Assembly: GCA_016758965.1 (NCBI GenBank)
Contig: JAEPRB010000018.1
Location: forward strand, 62,001-126,000
Source of the DNA: Circinella minor
Lineage: Eukaryota; Mucoromycota; Mucoromycetes; Mucorales; Lichtheimiaceae
Direction of reading: 5' to 3'
Length of the DNA: 64,000 nt
Shown here: positions 35,024 through 48,300 of the stretch, in pieces
Numbering within the stretch: the first letter of the stretch is position 1
Layout: each line of letters begins with the position of its first letter
The notes under the pieces: model-generated
Databases searched by the model: none
Seen by the model: the letters and a program-made list of their open reading frames with translations, nothing else
Told to the model about the DNA's origin: nothing
Program-made: the position numbers and the translations under genes

Positions 35024-35960
35024 ACTTGTTATTCTTTTGTTGGTTTTAAGCGCTCTTGAGTATTAGTTGGTTTATTGCTGTCTACAACAAGTAATAAAAT
35101 TATCAAAAAAGAACTGTTAATATATTTTACGTATAAGGGTCATTTAATCAAATTTGTGCATATTTAAATTAAATTGTGCCTAGATTTACCAGTATGAGGC
35201 GCACATTTCAAAATACACATAATCCTATCGAATCATATAGGTAATTTTTTTTCTGGCAAAAAAAGAAAGAAGGAATAACACTATATCTGTCACGAAATAA
35301 ATGTTTACAATGAATGGCGTGGATAAAAAAAAACACGAAAAAACAAACGGAGGGAAAAGAAGTGAGAATAGACCATACTATCCTGTATCCTTTTTTTTTC
35401 TTTTATACGTATGTTTGGTTTTTCAATTATTACGCGACCTATTATGATCCTTGATGAGCTACTGTCATTTATTGGTTTTGTATTTTTGTGGTTGTTGATT
35501 TTCAAGAATGTTGGGTAAATGCTCACAGATCTTGTTATTAGTTTTAATCTCTTTATACTCCTTTGACTTTGCTAGTTAAGATTCTACGTAAGGTCAGTAT
35601 ACATTCGTGAAACGGGCAGAGATAACTTAACTATGACATCCACTGTATCATTTATTTACTTTATTATTAGTATTTTTACTATTGTACTTTTATTGGCTTT
35701 TTTTTTATGAAGACACCATGGTGATATTGAAAAAAAATACCGAGTTGAAGAAAGAGAAAAAGATGCTCCGAGTTAGGATTATTGAGAAAAAAAATTACTC
35801 ATCATGTGTGTCCCCAATCAATGGTAGACTGTTAAATATCAGACTATACAAACCTGTTTTAGATAACTGAATAAACAAACAACAGTGATAAATAAATATT
35901 AGTGAAGCATATGACTATATCATAAAGATATAATATTTTATTATTCATTTTTTTCACGTG

Positions 35961-36274
35961 TAGAAATGTATATTTAAACGGTTGTTATGATTTATATACT
36001 CGAGAATTCATGCATAGAAGCTTTTTACGTGATTTGAACAACCTTTTTTCTTAATCGAACGGGGATAGAGTTTTTTTAGAAAAAAGTGGAGTTATTTTGG
36101 AGCTTTGGCATTTACGATTTTTTACATATAGAAATGAATTGAAAATACATATTTAAACGCTTGCTATGATTTATACACTCGAGAATTCATGTATGGGAGC
36201 TTTTTACATGATTTGAACAACCTTTTTTTTTAATCGAACGGGGATGGAGTTTTTTTAGAAAAGAATGGAGTTTT
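35961..36274 (+). repeat. Two direct subterminal repeats, period ~179 bp
   Basis: A block starting ATTTAAACGGTTG at about 35972 recurs as ATTTAAACGCTTG at 36151. Each runs about 120 bp through CTCGAGAATTCATG, GATTTGAACAACC and AATCGAACGGGGAT with only scattered mismatches. Subterminal repeats of this kind are typical transposase-binding regions of CACTA elements. Confidence 0.75.
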
Positions 36275-36316
36275 GAAAAATATATTTTTTGGAGAAGAAA
36301 TGTATATTTTTTAGAA

Positions 36317-36361
36317 TTTGGAAAAAATTGGACTTTTTGTGGAATATTAATTCCCTAAGTG
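36317..36361 (-). repeat. Right terminal inverted repeat
   Basis: Inverted copy of the left end; the outer end reads CCCTAAGTG and is followed by the TAT duplication. Confidence 0.85.
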
Positions 36362-36821
36362 TATGGTTTATATATGATAATTAAAAAAAATCCACTAGTG
36401 AAAGTCAGAGTTTTTAGCAAGTCCATTCTTCATGACTGAAAAGAATATATTATTCTCAAATAATATGTCAATACCCAAATTTGACTCGGATTTTCTATCT
36501 TAATAAGAAAAAAGACATTGCCCTTTTTCTGTGTGGCATACCTATGTTACACATACTTCACAAACTTTTCGGGCTGTAACTTTATAGCCTGATTGATGTC
36601 AATGGCTTTAATTTTACAGCCCAAGTTCCAACCACTGCTGTATCAACTTCGCTGTAAAAATTGGGCTGTGATAGGGAAAAACCAACATAAAAAGAGTGTC
36701 ATGTTACATTTTGCACACAGTACTAGTAAAATATATAATCATAAATCTTTATATAATGATAAGAAGTAATAAGTAATAAATAATATATTCATTACGTATC
36801 AAATTGTTTGGCTGGCCATTC
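36362..36821. other. Spacer right of the mobile element
   Basis: About 460 bp of AT-rich sequence containing GGGCTGTAA-type words several times between 36572 and 36670 (GGGCTGTAAC, CAGCCCAAG, GGGCTGTGA), some inverted. This could be eroded mobile-element DNA; nothing firm can be said. Confidence 0.35.
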
Positions 36822-37110
36822 TCTGTCGTGTAAGTGCGGAACAAATATTAAAAGAAATAGTCGAGGACGTTGATGGAGAGGTATGGAATATATACAAGTT
36901 AATTTGAAGTTATTCAAGAATAAAATTATTTAAAAAATGCACAGGATGTTCGAAGCAATTTGTTCTTGGTTCTTCAAGAGTGATATAATGGGCCAGTTTC
37001 TTTATGGTCTGTTTCATACATTGATTCATTTTGCTTATACTATTGAGTTTCATAATCCACACGAGACTACTACTAAAGTATTTAAAGTACTTGCTAATGA
37101 ATTACAGTAA
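36822..37110 (+). pseudogene. Questin-oxidase-like (DUF4243) gene fragment
   Basis: After a good acceptor at about 36944, the frame from 36946 reads MFEAICSWFFKSDIMGQFLY, then GLFHTLIHFAYTIEFHNPHE, then ANELQ, and stops at 37110. The order G-x-x-H-x-L-I-H-x-x-Y-x-x-E-F matches the conserved 'HPLIHLGYGLEF' core of questin oxidase-like proteins, which perform ring-opening oxidation in some ascomycete polyketide pathways but are of unknown role in Mucoromycota. A possible upstream exon contains AEQILKEIVEDVDGE before a GTATGG donor. The remainder of this ~400-residue family is not present, so it is a fragment. Confidence 0.45.
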
Positions 37111-37585
37111 TACCAAAAAGAGGGGCTCACTCGAAGAAGTAATAAGTATCCATAGCTACGCTGCTAGTAATATAAAAAAATTGAACAAGGGAATTATTTA
37201 AAATGTAAAATAAGAACAACGATTATTTTGTTTGGCGTTGTCAAATTTGGTGACGAGATAGTGAAATTCCGTTCAGTTTTATGACAATTTGTATGGTGCA
37301 TTTATTAAAGACGTATAATATCAACAGCAATTTACACTTACACATTTAATATTAATATATAAAGCCTTCGGAAGAATAAAAAAAAGAGGCTGTATGGTTA
37401 TACTTATAAAATGACAACAAATTAGATTCTTTTGTTTTTTTTTTGCATAAGGAAAACGCTGCGGAATTTCGCGTTCAGGAATTTCGCGATTTTTTTTTCT
37501 TTCTTTTTTCGTCAACCCAACCTGCTTTCTCCTATTTTATTTCTCTATCTTTGCATTTTAACATCTCACAATAAATTGAACAGAC
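37111..37585. other. Spacer, promoter of the candidate securin
   Basis: About 475 bp of AT-rich DNA between the gene fragment and the next start codon. It ends with a pyrimidine-rich leader (about 37497-37560). No gene is seen. Confidence 0.4.
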
Positions 37586-39143
37586 ATGTTGCGAGCTAGA
37601 TCTGAAAATACACGTGGAGTGATCCAACATCATAAAAAGAATGGAGAAAATGACGGCATTGTTGCGACTTCCCCAAGTGGAAAACAAGAGTTACAACAAC
37701 CATCCACGAATAATGATCCATCGACCCCACTTTTAAAAGATAAAGATGTCAACCAACAACGATCTATTCAACCTTTTTCTTCTACAAAAACAAATGAAAA
37801 GGATAGAAGCATTTCTACCTCCACTACTCAAAGTAAAGAAACTCGTTATATACTCATTTTTAATACGCTTCAAATGGAAATATATATTAATTTCGACTTG
37901 CGTTTTATTTTTCTATACATTAGAAGGATCTAAATTTAAAGTATATAGTGATAAAGAAAATATTGGTACAACAACTTCAACAATAACAAGCCCAACACCA
38001 AAGAAATCAGCTATTACACCAGTAAAACGTTCAGGATCAAGTATGAATAATACTAATATTGAATTCAATTATACATTACAAGCCAAGTGATTACTTATTC
38101 AAAATAAATGAATAGATTTGGAGACCTTGTCACCAGTTACAAAACGAGTAGAAACTGAAACTGCAAGTACAAGTACAAAACGTATTGAACAAGTCTATCG
38201 TAATAATGAAGAAGGTAATACTATTTTTCCTTGTTTCTAAAAATTCTAAATAATAATAATATTCATGCTAAAAAAAGAGAAAGGAAATATTTTTCCTATT
38301 TAGAAGAATTATCCTTTGTTCCTGAAGTGGATCTTGATTTCTCAGCTTTTAATGACAGACTTGACTTTAACATTTATGATAAATCGATCATTAATGAACA
38401 AGAAGAAAAAGAACAAGTAGATTCATCAAAAATTCATATTGATCCTATTGATGAATGTGATAATTTCATTGAAAAAGAAGAATCGTTTATTAATATTGAA
38501 AAACCAACAACAACAATAACAACAAAAGAAGAAGAAATTGAAATGCTTAACTTAGACGAAGTTGTTTATCCATCAGAAGTTGAATATGGTCCACCAAAAG
38601 AAACAGGTAAAAAAAAAAAATTATGAGATTTTTTTATTTTTACATTATAAAATATGGTTTTGTATTGCATACTGATTTTTTTTTCTTTTTGTTGGTGATA
38701 TGTTTATATATCTATATATTAGAACTTGAATATGAACCTGAAGTTGCTATTGATGTATCCGAATTCTCTGAATTCTTACCCGATATCAATGCATATGAAT
38801 GTAAGGATATTATTGATAATGAATCTATTCCTGTTTTATTTGATAATGAAGAAGAAGGTCTCTTAATCATCGATAACTGGATTAACGATGATGATATCAA
38901 TACTGAAGGTATGTAAAAGAAACAAAAAAAAAATACCACATGGACACATGGAAAGCTAATTAATCCATAATGATAGAATTCGAATTATTGGATGATGAAT
39001 TGAAACAAGATCCCTTTTTTACACTTGCTACAGATATTGAAGAAACTGAACAAGATTCCGAGTTACATTCACTGCTCTTTGCTGATCATTTATTTGATGT
39101 TGATGAATATCTCGGTCAACAACAACAACAAGTTATTTGCTAA
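37586..39143 (+). CDS. Candidate securin (separase inhibitor)
   Basis: Six exons: 37586-37832, 37924-38040, 38116-38214, 38304-38606, 38723-38908 and 38977-39143; all GT-AG joins keep frame, giving 372 aa. I see no folded domain. The N-terminal half is basic and Ser/Thr-rich with a KEN box (SDKENIG), CDK-type sites (TSPTPKK, ITPVKR, LSPVTKR) and no cyclin box. The C-terminal half is strongly acidic and repeats a short pattern: FVPEVDLDFSAF, YPSEVEYGPPKE, ELEYEPEVAIDVSEF. Fission yeast securin Cut2 carries a similar acidic EDIEYMPP element in its separase-inhibiting region and also a KEN-like degron, and has the same basic-then-acidic layout. A securin would block separase until APC/C degrades it at anaphase. 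The assignment rests on short motifs and layout; other APC/C substrates are possible. Confidence 0.5.
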
Positions 39144-40914
39144 CTAAATGAAATACTATTATATATATATATATATATTATTTTCTTTTTATCAATTAAT
39201 ATGTAAATAATTATAACACAAAAAAGCACAAAAACACAAAAAAAAGCAGCAAAAAACGTATATATAAACTTATTTTACTCTCGTCTCATTGATATGTAAT
39301 CCATATATATTGACAACCTATATTTAACAACTTGGCGATAAATTAATGAAAAGGAGAAAGAAACATTTCAGTGCTCTACTGCTTTTTAACTGAGAAAGCA
39401 AGGGGAAGAAGGGTAAACAGGACGAGGGAGTGAGAAACTTACAATTATTACACGATTTATTGATTAGACCAGCTATCGTCTAAATACGAAAAAGGGGAGA
39501 AAGGGGGGTTGGGTACAGGAGAGTGAAAAAGAATAAATGGTATGCAATAAATAATAGATAAATAAACTATGACGATGATATACTTGAAAAAACGGTGAAA
39601 ACAAGCTATTCTTTATTTCCTAAAACAAGTAGTATATAAAAATAGGTTATACCTAAAATGCGATAGACGTTGTGATATACAAGATGATGGGGGTTCATTT
39701 TGCTCCTATTTTTTTTTCTTATTCTTCGGTCCTTGGTCATTTGCATATTACCTGCCAGTATTGGTGTATAGTGAAAACATACAATATTATACATAATAAA
39801 TGTATTAACCCCTACTTCTTTTTGTTTTTTATGATATAATTAATATAGTGAAGACTAAAGAGGGTAATTATTCCATGTGGTTCAAAATATCTGTTTGGGA
39901 CTAATTTTTTTTTTCGGGAAGTGTTTTACTGCAGGGATTACTAGTTATTTTACAGCTCCTTACTATTTTTTACTTTTCCTTTAAAAGTATATACGTATAC
40001 TGTCGTTTTCATATCGTAATAAGATAATAAGAATGCGTGGCAACTACGCAGACATAATACTGCTTTCAAAAGTCATCCTTTTTCTCTCATTATAATGTAC
40101 CCCAGTATTTATTAATAGCCATAAAAACATTACAGCCACTTGGCTTTTATGTTACCATAGTAACATAATATAAAAAAAAGTCAATATTGTTGTTACAACG
40201 TTTATGATTATTATTATTGTTTTTTTAAAAAGTTTTATTAACAATATGTGTTGAAAGGATCAATTCATATAATAATAAGATGAATGACGACTTAAGCAAC
40301 CTGGCCTGGATGTCTTAATGATTCTGATAGAAAAATAATGAGAATGAATGAAGTAATAAAAATAACTGTTATATATATGCTGCTATTGTTATGTATTTTT
40401 TTTTTTTGAGGAGAGAGAGAAAGAAATATGTTATAGTAGGTGAAAGAAGAAAAATTTTACAAATGCAAAATAAAAAATAATAATAAAAAATAGTCGCAAT
40501 AACCCGAGATGAATAAAGTAAGCTTAGAATAAGGATAAAAGAATAAAAGAATAAAAACGTATATGAACGTGCATAGACAACAAGAATAAAAAACAGGTAA
40601 AGTTAATTAACTAGTTAGAAAAAAAAACCCGAAAGTGTGTGTGTGTGAGGGAAGAGAGAAGATTGGAAAATGCATGAATAATGAAAAAGAAAAATGTCAA
40701 AATTGTTGTAAAATATAATGCAAAAGAAAAAAAAAATTGATATTGGCAATAATATACCAAGTTAAAATAATAATAATAATAATGATAATTGAAAATGTTG
40801 TGAAATATTATGTATGTATATGTTATTCTTTTTTTCTTTTTTTTGTTGCTGATGTCGTTGATGAATGATGATGAATGATGAAAGTTTTTACTATAAAAGA
40901 AATATTGCTGACGA
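39144..40914. other. Convergent intergenic region
   Basis: About 1.8 kb between the candidate securin and the WOPR gene, both of whose 3' ends face it. It contains short microsatellites and a G-rich patch near 39490-39530. Part is probably the 3' UTR of the WOPR gene. No gene is recognised. Confidence 0.45.
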
Positions 40915-43091
40915 TTAATAATATTCTAATTGGCTGGACTGTTGCATAGGATGATGAAAGTCCTTTGGAGCCGTCAAAGGGTGGTGAACTTGAGGAGAAG
41001 AGGCATATACCATATGAGGCTTTGTATCAATGACAGTAGGTGTAACAATTTTGGTAGCCTCTAATGGTACAGGTGTGGTGGATTGTTGAGGTTCAGAAAA
41101 TAACATCATGTTATTATTATTGTCATGATGAATACTATTACTGCTGTTTGGAATTGAACTTTGTTGTTGCTGTTGATCATGGCGGTGAGGATTAGGAGGG
41201 TTTTGTTGAGGCGGTGATAAACTGTTGTTATATCCTTCGGCAGAAAAACGGGGATTATCTCGATAAACCTCTTCTCTTGTTCGTTGTTGTTGCCAATAGC
41301 CATTTTGTTGTTGTTGTTGTTGTCGCTGTTCCAAAGATAATTTACGAGGAACTGGACGACCATAGTGACCAAAAGGTGAGGGTGGAGGGGATGTACTACT
41401 TGCTGGACTCTCAGACATTGGTAATGAATGTCGTGGTGTTCGTACAGGAACTTGTAAATGGTAAGGGATAGATGATTGTTGCTGCTGCTGCTGTTGTTGT
41501 TGTTGTGGAGGTAACGGAGGTTGACCAATAGCAGCTGTTGGTCGTGGATCAGTAACTGTGGGTGAAGGCATAAATACGGTTGTTGTAGCGGATTGAGGAG
41601 ATGACATATCCGCTACTGCTGGATAACCGACCGGCATCATTGGCGTACATTTAGATATGCCCATTGGGTCACAAACTCCGGTCAATTCATGAGGTTCAGG
41701 AGCCGTATTATATCGTACCATGGGACCCCTATTGCCCAATGCAACATTGTTGCTGTTATTATTACCGCCACGGGAGTACGGTGTTGTCGTAGGTGTTGCC
41801 ATTTCATTACCATTAGCACCATGCATACCTCCTCTGTCTAAAATAGTGTTATTGTTATCAAATGGACTATTATTATTATCCAGTGTCATTGCACGAATGC
41901 TATTACCATCCAGACTTGTTTTTGATGACTTTCTGGTATAGATCGGCTCTGAATACTCTGAAGCTCGTCGACGTAATTGTTGTCCTGTCCAAATAAAAAT
42001 AAAAAGAAGGTTTATCAATTATTATTTTAAAACAAAAAAAAAAGGGGGAGGGTTGAAATTTTGTTTGTTATTTTTTGAAAATCCATTATCAACACAAACA
42101 TTGAATAATAATAATTAATAATAGTATCAAGAGTACATACTTGGCATTGGATAAGGAGATAATGCAAGCGCTCTAGGTGAAGGATATTCTGACTTAGCAT
42201 CAAACATCATATCAGCTGCTGTATGTTCAGTCATTGGAGGGATACGAAAACTTTGACGCAAAAGCAAATCTGGAGAAATTTCAAGTTGAGCAAGTTCTGG
42301 AATGGAAGACGGTGTCGGTAGTCGATTATTCAATACATCTTCTTTAGTATAATAACTAATCAAATGTTGTGGTGAGCCGTTTACGACAATACTCATTGTT
42401 TTTTTAATAAGCCCTCCTTTTTTAAAGTTGTACGACGTTGTTAATGATCCAACTAATGCACGTTCACGGCTCCGATCAACCGCTGGTGGAGAAGAAGAAT
42501 TATTATTATTCATGTTGTTGTTTGTGTCTCCTCCTAACATCATGTCTCTGTTACTGTTATTATAATCCTGATGAGGATGAGGATGAGAATTATGAGGATG
42601 TGAATGGTGTGGATGATGCTGATAAGGGTCATCAAATTCTTGGTGATTGACTTGAGAATAACTATACCCCATAGCAGCAGATGATGATCCAACAGACATT
42701 CGATTTGCACGTCGTTTGTCAGTTGTTGAGTCGCGTCCATCAAGTTCACGATAAATTAAAAAGTTGCCGAGAATTCGAGAAGGACTCCAAACGAATCCGT
42801 CTGTCCATCGTTTTATTCCTTTTACAATAGCAACAGTTTTTATAATGTTAATTGAAATGCAAAAATAAATTTTGTATATATAATAATACAAATGATCATT
42901 TATATTATATATTTACCTGATTCTCTTTCATCAAATACAAATACAGTACCAGATTGTACTGCACCACGTTCTCTTTCTTGTAATCGACGATTAATTTTTG
43001 GAAATATACCTCGACGACAAGCTTCAAAGATTAACAAAGTATCTGTAGTAGTTTCCACAAATCCATGAAAAGTTTCATTTGTTGATGGCAT
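40915..43091 (-). CDS. WOPR-domain transcription factor (Gti1/Wor1/Ryp1 family)
   Basis: Fungal DNA-binding regulator; relatives control white-opaque switching (Wor1), yeast-hypha transition (Ryp1) and gluconate uptake (Gti1). Three exons on the minus strand: 42917-43091, 42141-42818 and 40915-41984, in frame, 640 aa. The first WOPR half begins at residue 7: TFHGFVETTTDTLLIFEACR, RRLQERERGAVQSGTVFVFD, and after the intron GIKRWTDGFVWSPSRILGNF with LIYREL. A His/Asn/Ser-rich insert separates it from the second half, GSLTTSYNFKKGGLIKKTMS, then QHLISYYTKEDVLNNRLPTP. The C-terminal 350 residues are Gln-, Asn- and Pro-rich, a typical low-complexity activation region. More than 7 kb upstream lacks any intact gene. 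Domain identity is clear; the regulated process cannot be read from the sequence. Confidence 0.95.
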
Positions 43092-45278
43092 TGTTATAAA
43101 TGTTATTTTTTTTTTAGTTGTTTCTGATACTTTTAAGTGTATTTGAGTTGATTAGGGTTAAGCAATTAATAACTTTAAAAGAAGATGTACACAAGTAAAA
43201 CGATAAAATTAAAAAAAAAAAGTAAAAATAAAAAAAAGTAAATAAAAAGGAAAAAAAGAAGTTTTTTTTTTTTCTTAAATGTAAAAAAAGAAAATTTCAA
43301 TTGAAAGAAAAGAGAAGAGAAAAAATATGAAGAGAAAATAAATAAGATGTGAATTTGTGTGTATGCGTAAGTGTGTTTATGAGTGGCGTGAAGGTTTAAA
43401 AGAATCTTAAAAGTAATAAAGTAATAAAAAAGAAGGAGTATAGGAGAACGAGGGGGGGGTTCGGTTGAGGAGGGAGATTTGTTAAAAAAGAATTGATGAT
43501 TAGTAAATAAAAAAAAAACACAGATAATAATAAGAATCATATAAATAATAAAAATAAATAAATAAAAGATAGAGATGATAAACAAGTGATTGAATGTGTA
43601 TATGAGTGAGGGAGAGAAACGATCAATGGAAAGAATGAACCGAGAAAGAATACCTTTTTTTGGGGGGAAGGAAAAGAAGGTTGAATATGAATGAAAGTGG
43701 TAAAAATATAATACTAACACATTAAAGATCCATGCAAAATATGCAATATACTTATTGTTAGTTCTTTTATTCCATTCGGTGAATTTGATATAATATATTA
43801 TATAACCAGTTAATAAATGTATGTAGGGCTGAAATGCATTGAAGCGGCTGAGTCGCGTGGAGAAAGTTCATATCGAACCAAAAAGTCACTTCATAGTTGA
43901 AATATTGTTATATTTTATTATTACTATTATTGTTATTTATGACCCTGAGAATACACATTTGTGTAAATACGACGACAGAAAAAAAAAGAATATATAGTGA
44001 TAACCCAGCATTAATAGTGGACTAAATGAACTTTTGAGGTAATTTTTCAGATTTAAGTGATCCACAAATAGAAAGTACAATCATGTTAGGATCGCTTTAT
44101 GGCTGTTTCTATCAATCAAATAAGAACAAAAAAAAGAGAGAGTGTATAGCAAAAAAAAATAAGGGGTTAAGTAAAGGGGGGACAAGGGGAAAGCGATCCT
44201 ATTATTTCTTTTATTTTTTTTCTGCCGCTAGTAGGGGCCATGAAAAAGAAAATCTTGATTCCTTTTTTTTTACCCGTGGATTTACAACATACTATAATAA
44301 TCTTTTATAATCATGATAGCTATAACCTCCTTTTGGAAAATTATCGCTAATTCAATACCTTCTAATATTCGTAGTAGTTAAAAAGTAATTATTCTCGATT
44401 GATAACCTTTTCCGAGTATTTTACGTTTTCTTTAAAGATATTAATTTCATTTGTTTTTCCTACTACGATGAATTATCATTTTATTCTTTTGTTAAATAAT
44501 AGCCACGTGCTAGAGAATTATAAAAAAAACTTACAAAAGAAACAGTTATCTGTGCGCGCATTTTTATTTTTATTTCCTCTCTTTTTTTTTGCTTGTCAAC
44601 CGCGTATTTTTTTTAAAAGCTTGTATTAGTCGCCTAGTTACTAATTTTTTTATTATTACGTACCATTGTCACTAGTGTTTATAAAACCTCCTCTTTTTTC
44701 TCTTCTTTCGACGTTAGGGGAATATATCTTGATCCTGCACGCTGTCCTTACATATTCATTTTTCTTTTTCAGCAACGTGGTATGGCGTCTCTCCGTAGTT
44801 TTACGATAATTTCCCCTGCCTTTACTCTTTAATGTTGTCGGCGGGATAGTATGTATTATTATGATAAATATTTTAAGAGAAAAATCTCCACTTTTTCATT
44901 ACTGATTAAAGAAATTTTCCTTGAGGTGGTTTTTTGTCATTTATGTTCTTATCTATTATTATTGTTGTTGTAAATATTATATGGTATCGAAGACACGAGA
45001 ATTACATAGTTAAAGAAAAACGTTTTTTAGTGGCTACTCTTTTTAATGATGAAGCAGGGATAATGTTGATGTTAATGAAAAAAAAATATTTAGTAACCAC
45101 GTTTTTGTTATATATCAAATGCATGCCAAATGATAAGATGTTATATCTCGATTCCATTCTTTTTGAACTGTTTAAAGAAAAAAAAGTATAGCTAGCATGT
45201 TTGAAAAAAAAAAAAGGACTGTGCTCAACTCACATATTTCGTTTTCCTGAGAAAAAAAAGGTCAGATTGCATATGATG

Positions 45279-45312
<34 letters not shown>

Positions 45313-48300
45313 CGTGTGTGTGTATTATTATTTTCCCATTTTACACCATTTATGCATAATAAAATACTTCTTCATTTTTTTATTAGTAGATCATCGATAA
45401 TAAAGATAATTATTTATTTATTTTTTCATTTCACTGTCACTAATAATTATTGTGGAAAGCATATGTTGCTATTATCCTTTCCTTTCCTAATTCTGTTTCT
45501 TTGGTCTCTTCCTTCATTATCCCTTTTTCTTCCTTGTCGAACTTTTTCTCTCCTGTCAGTTATTTGTCTTTTTTTTCTTATGAGAGTTTTCTTCAAATTG
45601 AATGGAAAAAAACATATATTGAATTTTCTAAAGAGGTAATTAAGAAAAAGGGGTGATGATAGTAAGAGAGAAAAAAAAAACGCCAGTCCATGAATATTAC
45701 TACACAAACATATTAATAATAACATGGAAACATACTGTTGCATAAAATACAATATAATTTAGCTAGTTAATGTCTATTTTTCTTTTGCTTTATTATGTTT
45801 GATAGTAAAAATAAAATAAAAATTACTATTCTATAAAACGATATACAAAGCTATATAATAACAGGAGAAGTACTATCTTGAAGGATAGTAAACCAAATGT
45901 TATTGATTTATAAGTCAACCAAATGAGCTTGCACAAAAAAAATTGTCTATTTTATATAGAAACAGTATGATAATTCTTTTTGTTATAATAAATAATAAGA
46001 GCAATTTTTCTTTTTTAAATGACAAACATAACAACAATGTTTTATGTGTCTAATTTGTAACTTTTCCCTCCCATTCATTATTCAAGGGGTAAGGGAAGGG
46101 ATAATGAAAGATGTCTATTATTATTATGTAAAAGCTTTGTACGTATTGTAGAGATAATCTTGAATAGTGCCAGACTATGGTAAATTAATAATGTACCGTT
46201 CCATCCTATTGCCGAAATAAAAAGTTCATCTAATATTATAATTTGTGGCAAGTGCCTCATATTTATTTTTAAGTCATCGTTGTTTTTGTTTTGTTTTTAG
46301 AGAATGTTGTGGGCTACAGCCTTAGCGATCATTTCACCTCCTTTTTATTTTTTTATTTAGAATAAAAAAAAATTAGCCCCTGAAAATCATTGATGTACAT
46401 TACATCTTGTACATAAAAAGTATCTATTTACCCACTATAATGATAATACAACAACATGTACATGCATACTGCGTAACTCCAATAATATGCCCTACCTATT
46501 CAAGAGTAAATCCATATATAATCAATCACCTCGTTGATATAATGTGATATTGACGGCCCATATGTCCGCGCTAAACAACAACAATAATATACATTCCGTT
46601 TAATTTAACACATTTTTTAAATAATAAAAATTAACATTCTCTGTTTAATTTGATGAAAGCAAATATAGCATATATTATAATCTGTTGTTATTATTTTGTT
46701 GCTGTAAGGGTCGATAAATAAATGGGATATAGCACAAAATAGTAAAAATTAGCTGTGTTATTTATGTAAGAATGAAAATAAAATCGAGTATTTTTTCTAT
46801 TGTCATTATTTGATTATTCATTTATAATCGTGAAAGTTTGTAAGTTATCTTGCGAAAGTGACTATTATATTGTTTATAAATGTAATGTACAGAGGAAAGG
46901 GTATTATTCAATGGTGACTCCCATAGCAATGTATAATAAACTATATTTTTCTAACATTTATATATTGAAGTCAACCATCTATATTCTATTAAAACTGTAC
47001 ATTTTATGGAGTACATTGTAGCTTTTATAAAAAAGAACATTATTTTAGTTAGTCTTTATTATTTCTTTCATCTTTTTCAGCTATATGCAGACACTGCTAC
47101 TACTACTACTACTATTATTATAACAGATATTTAATAATTAGCTGCCAGATTAACACATTAATCTGTCACCAGTAAAGGTAATTGTCAATCGGGCCTTGCG
47201 GCGCTTAATGAGCAGAATAAGGGGGTGATTTTCTTACCACACGCATATATGCATGTATGTTATGTATTTTATAACCCATTCGTAACACATTACTACCGAT
47301 AGCATTTATAATAACTGCAATTATCCAAATCATTAGAAGACTTTATGCTATTAGTAAGTTTATACTATCATAGTTATAGTTTAATAGGCATAACATAAAA
47401 CCAGTTATCCAACCAAGAAGAAAAAGAAAAGATTATACGACTGAATAATAATTTATTATGAATGGGATGAATTCTTCTGTAAGATTATTTTTTCCATAAT
47501 AATAGATACATTAATAGTATTTTTGGTCAATTACGATTATATATACATTTTTTATAGATTTTTTGATTCTATAATACTGTCTTATATAGTGCTTAACAAT
47601 ATTTATATCTTTTTTCCCGCGCCACACCAAGTTTTTTTTATATTAGGTTAAAATTTATATATATTATAGTTAGAGTAGAAGACTGATGGACCTGAGCTTA
47701 TAAGCATATGCTTTATTTATTAATTGTCTAACCAAAAACAGTTTTTTTCCCAAAAATTTGTAAACTTTCGAAAAATAAAATTGTATTAAAACTATACTTT
47801 AATTCCCCACCAAAAAAAGAAAGTAGGTGATTGTATATCTGTAAACATCTTAACAGATAAAGGAGTTTTATTTGAAATGGAAAAAAGGTTGTTCTAGACA
47901 AAATATTCAACAGTATCATGGACACTTATTATTATTACTTCGATAGGGAAAGCTAGTTTCCTCTTTTTAAATGAACAAAAAAAAAACAATGAAAATCAGG
48001 GGCAACATACTTGCTGTGGCTTTAAATTTGTGCTGAGTGTATCCCAAACACTAGATAATAATAGCTTTATTGTTGCAGTATCGATCATATATATATATAT
48101 ATATATTTCTTGTTCCTTATAAAGTAGACATAAGAGAAACTAACCAATATATGTTAGCTTTGTTATTTTGTTACTATAAGCTCATGTTAAACGCGCTGTT
48201 AGAAGTAGAGCTTCATAAAAGAAAGTACCACTCCATGCTATCAACGATAAGTCTTCTTATTCTGCTGTTATTACAGTATGTGCTTATACATACATAATAT

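Larger units (their letters stand above)
34171..36361. mobile_element. Non-autonomous CACTA-like DNA transposon
   Basis: The two ends form inverted repeats of about 45 bp with four mismatches. Both begin CACTTAGGGAAT, contain a palindrome built on GGAAT and ATTCC, and continue to TCCAATTTTTTCCAAA. The element is flanked on both sides by TAT (34168-34170 and 36362-36364), a 3-bp target duplication. A CACT start plus 3-bp duplication is the signature of the CACTA (EnSpm) superfamily. The interior holds no transposase that I can see; an assembly gap of 465 N lies inside, so true length is uncertain. The right arm carries two long direct subterminal repeats. A decayed Tnp2-type transposase sits 22 kb to the left, but a link between the two is only a suggestion. 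Confidence 0.8.

Noticed and set aside
41106..41528. Alternative frame within the WOPR gene
   Set aside because: Shadow of the Gln/Pro-rich C-terminal coding sequence in another frame.
43175..43720. 181-codon minus-strand frame of Phe, Leu, Ile and Tyr
   Set aside because: Reading of A/T homopolymers; composition follows base bias, no domain, and it overlaps the presumed leader of the WOPR gene.
45447..45752. Overlapping frames on both strands of ~100 codons
   Set aside because: Composition reflects T/C-rich DNA; no splice-linked partners or motifs.
47183..47230. GC-richer patch considered as a tRNA
   Set aside because: No cloverleaf or T-loop consensus could be drawn.
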